From Coriobacteriia bacterium (lineage in GTDB: Bacteria; Actinomycetota; Coriobacteriia; WRKU01; WQUG01): 7,306 nt of DNA. Shown here piece after piece: positions 4,781 to 7,306 of this stretch. The translations under genes and the position numbers were made by a program. The stretch is from NCBI GenBank assembly GCA_009779395.1, contig WREJ01000056.1:1-7306 (forward strand). The letters are read 5' to 3'. Position 1 is the stretch's first letter, and each line of letters starts with the position of its first letter. The notes beneath the pieces were generated by a model. It had not been told where the DNA came from, made no database searches, and worked only from the letters and a program-made list of their open reading frames with translations.

Positions 4781-6925
4781 ATGTTTAGTGTTTCGCGCCT
4801 GCTTTTGGGCTTGCTTTGTGCCTGCATAGTGCTGAGCGCTTTGCTGTTTGTTGCTGTTCCCTTTGTGGGCGAAGTGGGTATTTGGGCATTGGGTGGCGAT
4901 TTTGCCCTACGTGCCTTTGCCCTGTGTGCGCCAATCGGGCTGATTGTGCTGCTGGCAGCAGCCATCAAGCCTGCCACGCTAAAGCGTGCATCCCTTAGTC
5001 TGGCACCCTTCAAAAAACACAGCAGTGTCATCGCTGCGCTCGCTGCTTTTGTACTGATTGCAGCCTTGGCGACTGTCTTTGCTTGGAATAGCTCGGTTGC
5101 CTTTTTTGGTGGCTACGAGGCACAACAGGGGTTCATTGCAGTGTGCGCCTACGTGCTGCTGGTGCTGACAACGATGTTTATCGTCACCACGCCCCGCCGG
5201 CTGCTGGTCGTATCGCGCACCCTGGTCTACACGGCTGCCATCGTAGCAAGCTTTGCCCTGCTCGAGGTCGCCGGATTTCGCATCTTTCCCCTCGTCTTTG
5301 ACGACTGGGCATTTGCACGCGGCGTCTCGACCATGACCAATCCGCACTATCTGGGCAGCTATCTGCTGATACCCTGTCTGGTCGCGCTGGGATTAGTACG
5401 TGCCGACCGCAGCTGGCAACGCGTAGTCGCTGGATTGTGCGCAGTGCTGATTGCAGCGTCACTACTATTCACTCTAGCACGCGGTGCCTGGGCAGGTCTT
5501 TTCTTGGGACTTTCAGTATGGACCATTTGGCTGGTCATTCAGCAGATTCGCAGCACACCCCCAGCAGACAGCGCAACAGCAATTGAAAAAGCCCCCGCAC
5601 GGAGCAACTGGTGTCTGCTGGCTGGCTTTTGGGCAGGACTTGCTGCAGTCGTAGCAGTCGTTGCGACTGTCGGAACAGAATTTGCAAGCCGCATCGGTAA
5701 CCTGCCAGCACAGATCAGCAGCATCGATACGGGCATGGGCAGTCGTTTCCTCATCTGGCAAGAGGTGCTTGCTGTTATTGCCCAAAACCCTGTACTGGGA
5801 GTTGGTCCTGACAATCTGTTCTTTGCTTGGCAGGGGGTCAGCGGACCGGCAATGCTGGCAGAAATCGGTCCTCTCTCAGATATTGGAACGGCACACAACT
5901 ACTACCTTGATATTGCAGCTGCCACCGGAATCCTGGGTGTTCTCAGCTTTTTCGCACTAATTGTTCTGGTCGTGACATGCGGCTTGCGCACGCTTTTTGC
6001 CAAACAGTCTGCCACTGCCAAAGGCGCAGCAACAGGCAACGAGGCTACTGCTGCCACCTCCTCCCCCTCCTCCTCTGTCTATCTTTACAGTGCCTGGTTC
6101 TGCGCCCTGTGCGGCATGTTGCTGACTTTGACGGTTGCTGGCATTAGGACGCCCTTGCTGGTCTGCTTTTACCTTGCCGTAGGGATAGTGGTCGGACAGT
6201 CAGTCGCCCCTCAAAAGGTCGGTCTCTTTGCAGGCTACGTCCAAAAGCTAACAGCACAGTTCGGCGGCGAAGCACGAGCATTAATGCAGCTAGCACTGCG
6301 TTTTGTCTGCATTGCCGTGGGTGCTGCCCTTAGCCTGTATGCCTGTTTGATGCTTGCTAGTGCTGTTGCCGGCAATCTGAACACCACCGACGCGCAGCTC
6401 TACCTTGCCCGGTCGCAGCGCGCGCTTGCTATCGCACCGTGGCGCAGCGAGCCACTGAGTGATAAATTGCAGGTTCTGGAATGGCTGGCAGCCAGTGACC
6501 CCGAGGGCAACTGGAACCAACAGGCACTGGATTTTGCGCAAGAGCTGAATCAGCGTTTTCCTCATAATGCCAGCTATTTGCACCTGCTGTCGGTGCTGCG
6601 TATTTCTGACACCGCGTCTTCGCTTGCTTTTGCAAATCGTTCGCTGGAATTGCGTCCCACCTATTTGCCGGCACAGCTGACAAAGGGGCTTGCGCTGGTC
6701 AATCTGGGTTCTGACGCAGAGGGTATCGCACTACTCGAGGCTGCTGTTGCCGCAAACGAGACCATCAACCCCAACTGGCGCAGTCCCGAATACCTCGAGA
6801 CGCTGATACTGGTTCATCTAGAGCAGGACAATCAGGCAGAAGCGCAGCGTCTGTTCCAGCAACTGGCGCGTGACTATCCTGACAGCTTTTTCTTGTCCGC
6901 TATTCAGGACATGCTGCAGCAATGA
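4781..6925 (+). CDS. O-antigen ligase/polymerase (Wzy/WaaL) superfamily membrane protein with C-terminal TPR-like region
   Basis: A 714-residue polytopic membrane protein. Hydrophobic segments lie at about 8-30, 42-62, 81-101, 116-136, 145-163, 190-206, 215-232, 234-254, 278-298, 371-400, 435-452, 456-474 and 505-530. Family hallmarks are TLARGAW (231-237), SRFLIWQ (321-327) followed by NPVLGVGPDN (336-345), and AHNYYLD (371-377) after a large extracytoplasmic loop (299-370). Arg234 and His372 match the Arg/His pair essential in WaaL-type enzymes. Residues 404-432 form an Ala/Thr/Ser-rich loop. From about 535 to 714 the protein is soluble and helical with TPR-like pairs (for example 612-662 and 670-700). 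The family transfers or polymerises lipid-linked glycans outside the membrane; in a Gram-positive this would be capsule or wall glycan polymerisation or transfer rather than LPS ligation. Ligase and polymerase cannot be separated by sequence alone. Its stop overlaps the glycosyltransferase start. Confidence 0.85.
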   Translation: MFSVSRLLLGLLCACIVLSALLFVAVPFVGEVGIWALGGDFALRAFALCAPIGLIVLLAAAIKPATLKRASLSLAPFKKHSSVIAALAAFVLIAALATVFAWNSSVAFFGGYEAQQGFIAVCAYVLLVLTTMFIVTTPRRLLVVSRTLVYTAAIVASFALLEVAGFRIFPLVFDDWAFARGVSTMTNPHYLGSYLLIPCLVALGLVRADRSWQRVVAGLCAVLIAASLLFTLARGAWAGLFLGLSVWTIWLVIQQIRSTPPADSATAIEKAPARSNWCLLAGFWAGLAAVVAVVATVGTEFASRIGNLPAQISSIDTGMGSRFLIWQEVLAVIAQNPVLGVGPDNLFFAWQGVSGPAMLAEIGPLSDIGTAHNYYLDIAAATGILGVLSFFALIVLVVTCGLRTLFAKQSATAKGAATGNEATAATSSPSSSVYLYSAWFCALCGMLLTLTVAGIRTPLLVCFYLAVGIVVGQSVAPQKVGLFAGYVQKLTAQFGGEARALMQLALRFVCIAVGAALSLYACLMLASAVAGNLNTTDAQLYLARSQRALAIAPWRSEPLSDKLQVLEWLAASDPEGNWNQQALDFAQELNQRFPHNASYLHLLSVLRISDTASSLAFANRSLELRPTYLPAQLTKGLALVNLGSDAEGIALLEAAVAANETINPNWRSPEYLETLILVHLEQDNQAEAQRLFQQLARDYPDSFFLSAIQDMLQQ

Positions 6926-7306
6926 GACCTTCTGTCGCTATTGCCGCGCGTCCACTTTCTGTCACGCCCTGTGTCAGTGTCATCGTGCCTTTGTACAACA
7001 AAGCAGCCTACATCAAAGCTTGCCTGGATTCGCTGTGCGCGCAGACTTTTGCTCACATGCGGATTATCGTAGTCGACGACGGGTCAACTGACGGCAGCGC
7101 AGAAATTGTCCTGAACTACAGCAGCTACGACAAGCGCGTCTTTTTGGTACGACAAAGGCGGGCGGGCGTGTCTGCCGCACGCAACCACGGCCTGTACCTT
7201 GCGCTGGCAAGCAAAAGCGAGTTTATTGGCTTTGTTGACGCCGATGACTATGTATCGCCCCATATGTACGCAGAGTTAGTACGCCAACTGCAGGCCTTTC
7301 CCAGTG
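6922..7306 (+). CDS. Family 2 glycosyltransferase (partial, 3' end beyond window)
   Basis: 128 codons are visible from ATG 6922. The GT-A fold opens with VSVIVPLYNKAAY (18-30), then the nucleotide-binding VVDDGSTDGS (50-59), GVSAARNHG (82-90), and the metal-binding DxD motif as VDADD (105-109). This is the usual GT2 order, with an unremarkable 17-residue N-terminal extension. The enzyme should transfer a sugar from a nucleotide-sugar donor on the cytoplasmic face, building the repeat unit handled by the upstream membrane protein; donor and acceptor cannot be told. The ATG overlaps the upstream TGA (ATGA), and only a distant AGGA (6906-6909) is seen, so translation is probably coupled. Confidence 0.93.
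   Translation, partial: MRPSVAIAARPLSVTPCVSVIVPLYNKAAYIKACLDSLCAQTFAHMRIIVVDDGSTDGSAEIVLNYSSYDKRVFLVRQRRAGVSAARNHGLYLALASKSEFIGFVDADDYVSPHMYAELVRQLQAFPS

Noticed and set aside
4659..4829. 56-codon plus-strand ORF overlapping the start of the membrane-protein gene
   Set aside because: No properly spaced ribosome-binding site, and it overlaps the better-supported ATG 4781 in another frame.
4729..6683. Minus-strand open frames opposite the O-antigen ligase-family gene
   Set aside because: Shadows of the coding frame; their translations have no recognisable domain and no suitable start context was seen.

Overview
The window is bacterial chromosome, apparently from a moderate-GC Gram-positive-like organism. 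The fused RecJ-helicase gene and the surface-glycan genes would fit an actinobacterium such as a coriobacterium, but this is a low-confidence guess from gene style; nothing here is a taxonomic marker.

The left half is read leftwards on the minus strand. First comes a HigA-type antitoxin gene (4422 to 4093), then a very large DNA-repair gene (4036 to 239), probably co-transcribed from a promoter at about 4465-4437. The repair protein joins a complete RecJ 5'-3' exonuclease, a HIRAN domain and a RecQ-like DEAH helicase in one polypeptide. Past it, at the left edge, a minus-strand reading frame begins at 98 and leaves the window. It carries a run of 13 G in codons 12-15, which makes it a candidate phase-variable gene.

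The antitoxin gene has no toxin partner. Its first ~16 codons read like the start of a HigB/Gp49-family toxin and run directly into the antitoxin's own ribosome-binding site and ATG. This looks like an in-frame deletion scar that left an orphan antitoxin behind the old toxin start.

The right half is read rightwards: a membrane protein of the O-antigen ligase/polymerase (Wzy/WaaL) superfamily with a C-terminal TPR-like region (4781-6925), then a family 2 glycosyltransferase (from 6922, cut by the window edge). They overlap by 4 bases (ATGA), so this is the start of a surface-polysaccharide operon.

Between the two divergent transcription units is an AT-rich 358-base intergenic region (4423-4780). 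It holds the most striking non-coding signal: seven tandem 11-bp units, each with a TTAA core, at an exact 11-bp period (4502-4578). It is flanked by a perfect 6-6-6 inverted repeat (4477-4494) and a perfect 12-bp palindrome (4605-4616). An 11-bp head-to-tail array is the geometry expected for cooperative binding by an OmpR/PhoB-family response regulator, so it may control the glycan operon, the antitoxin-repair operon, or both.
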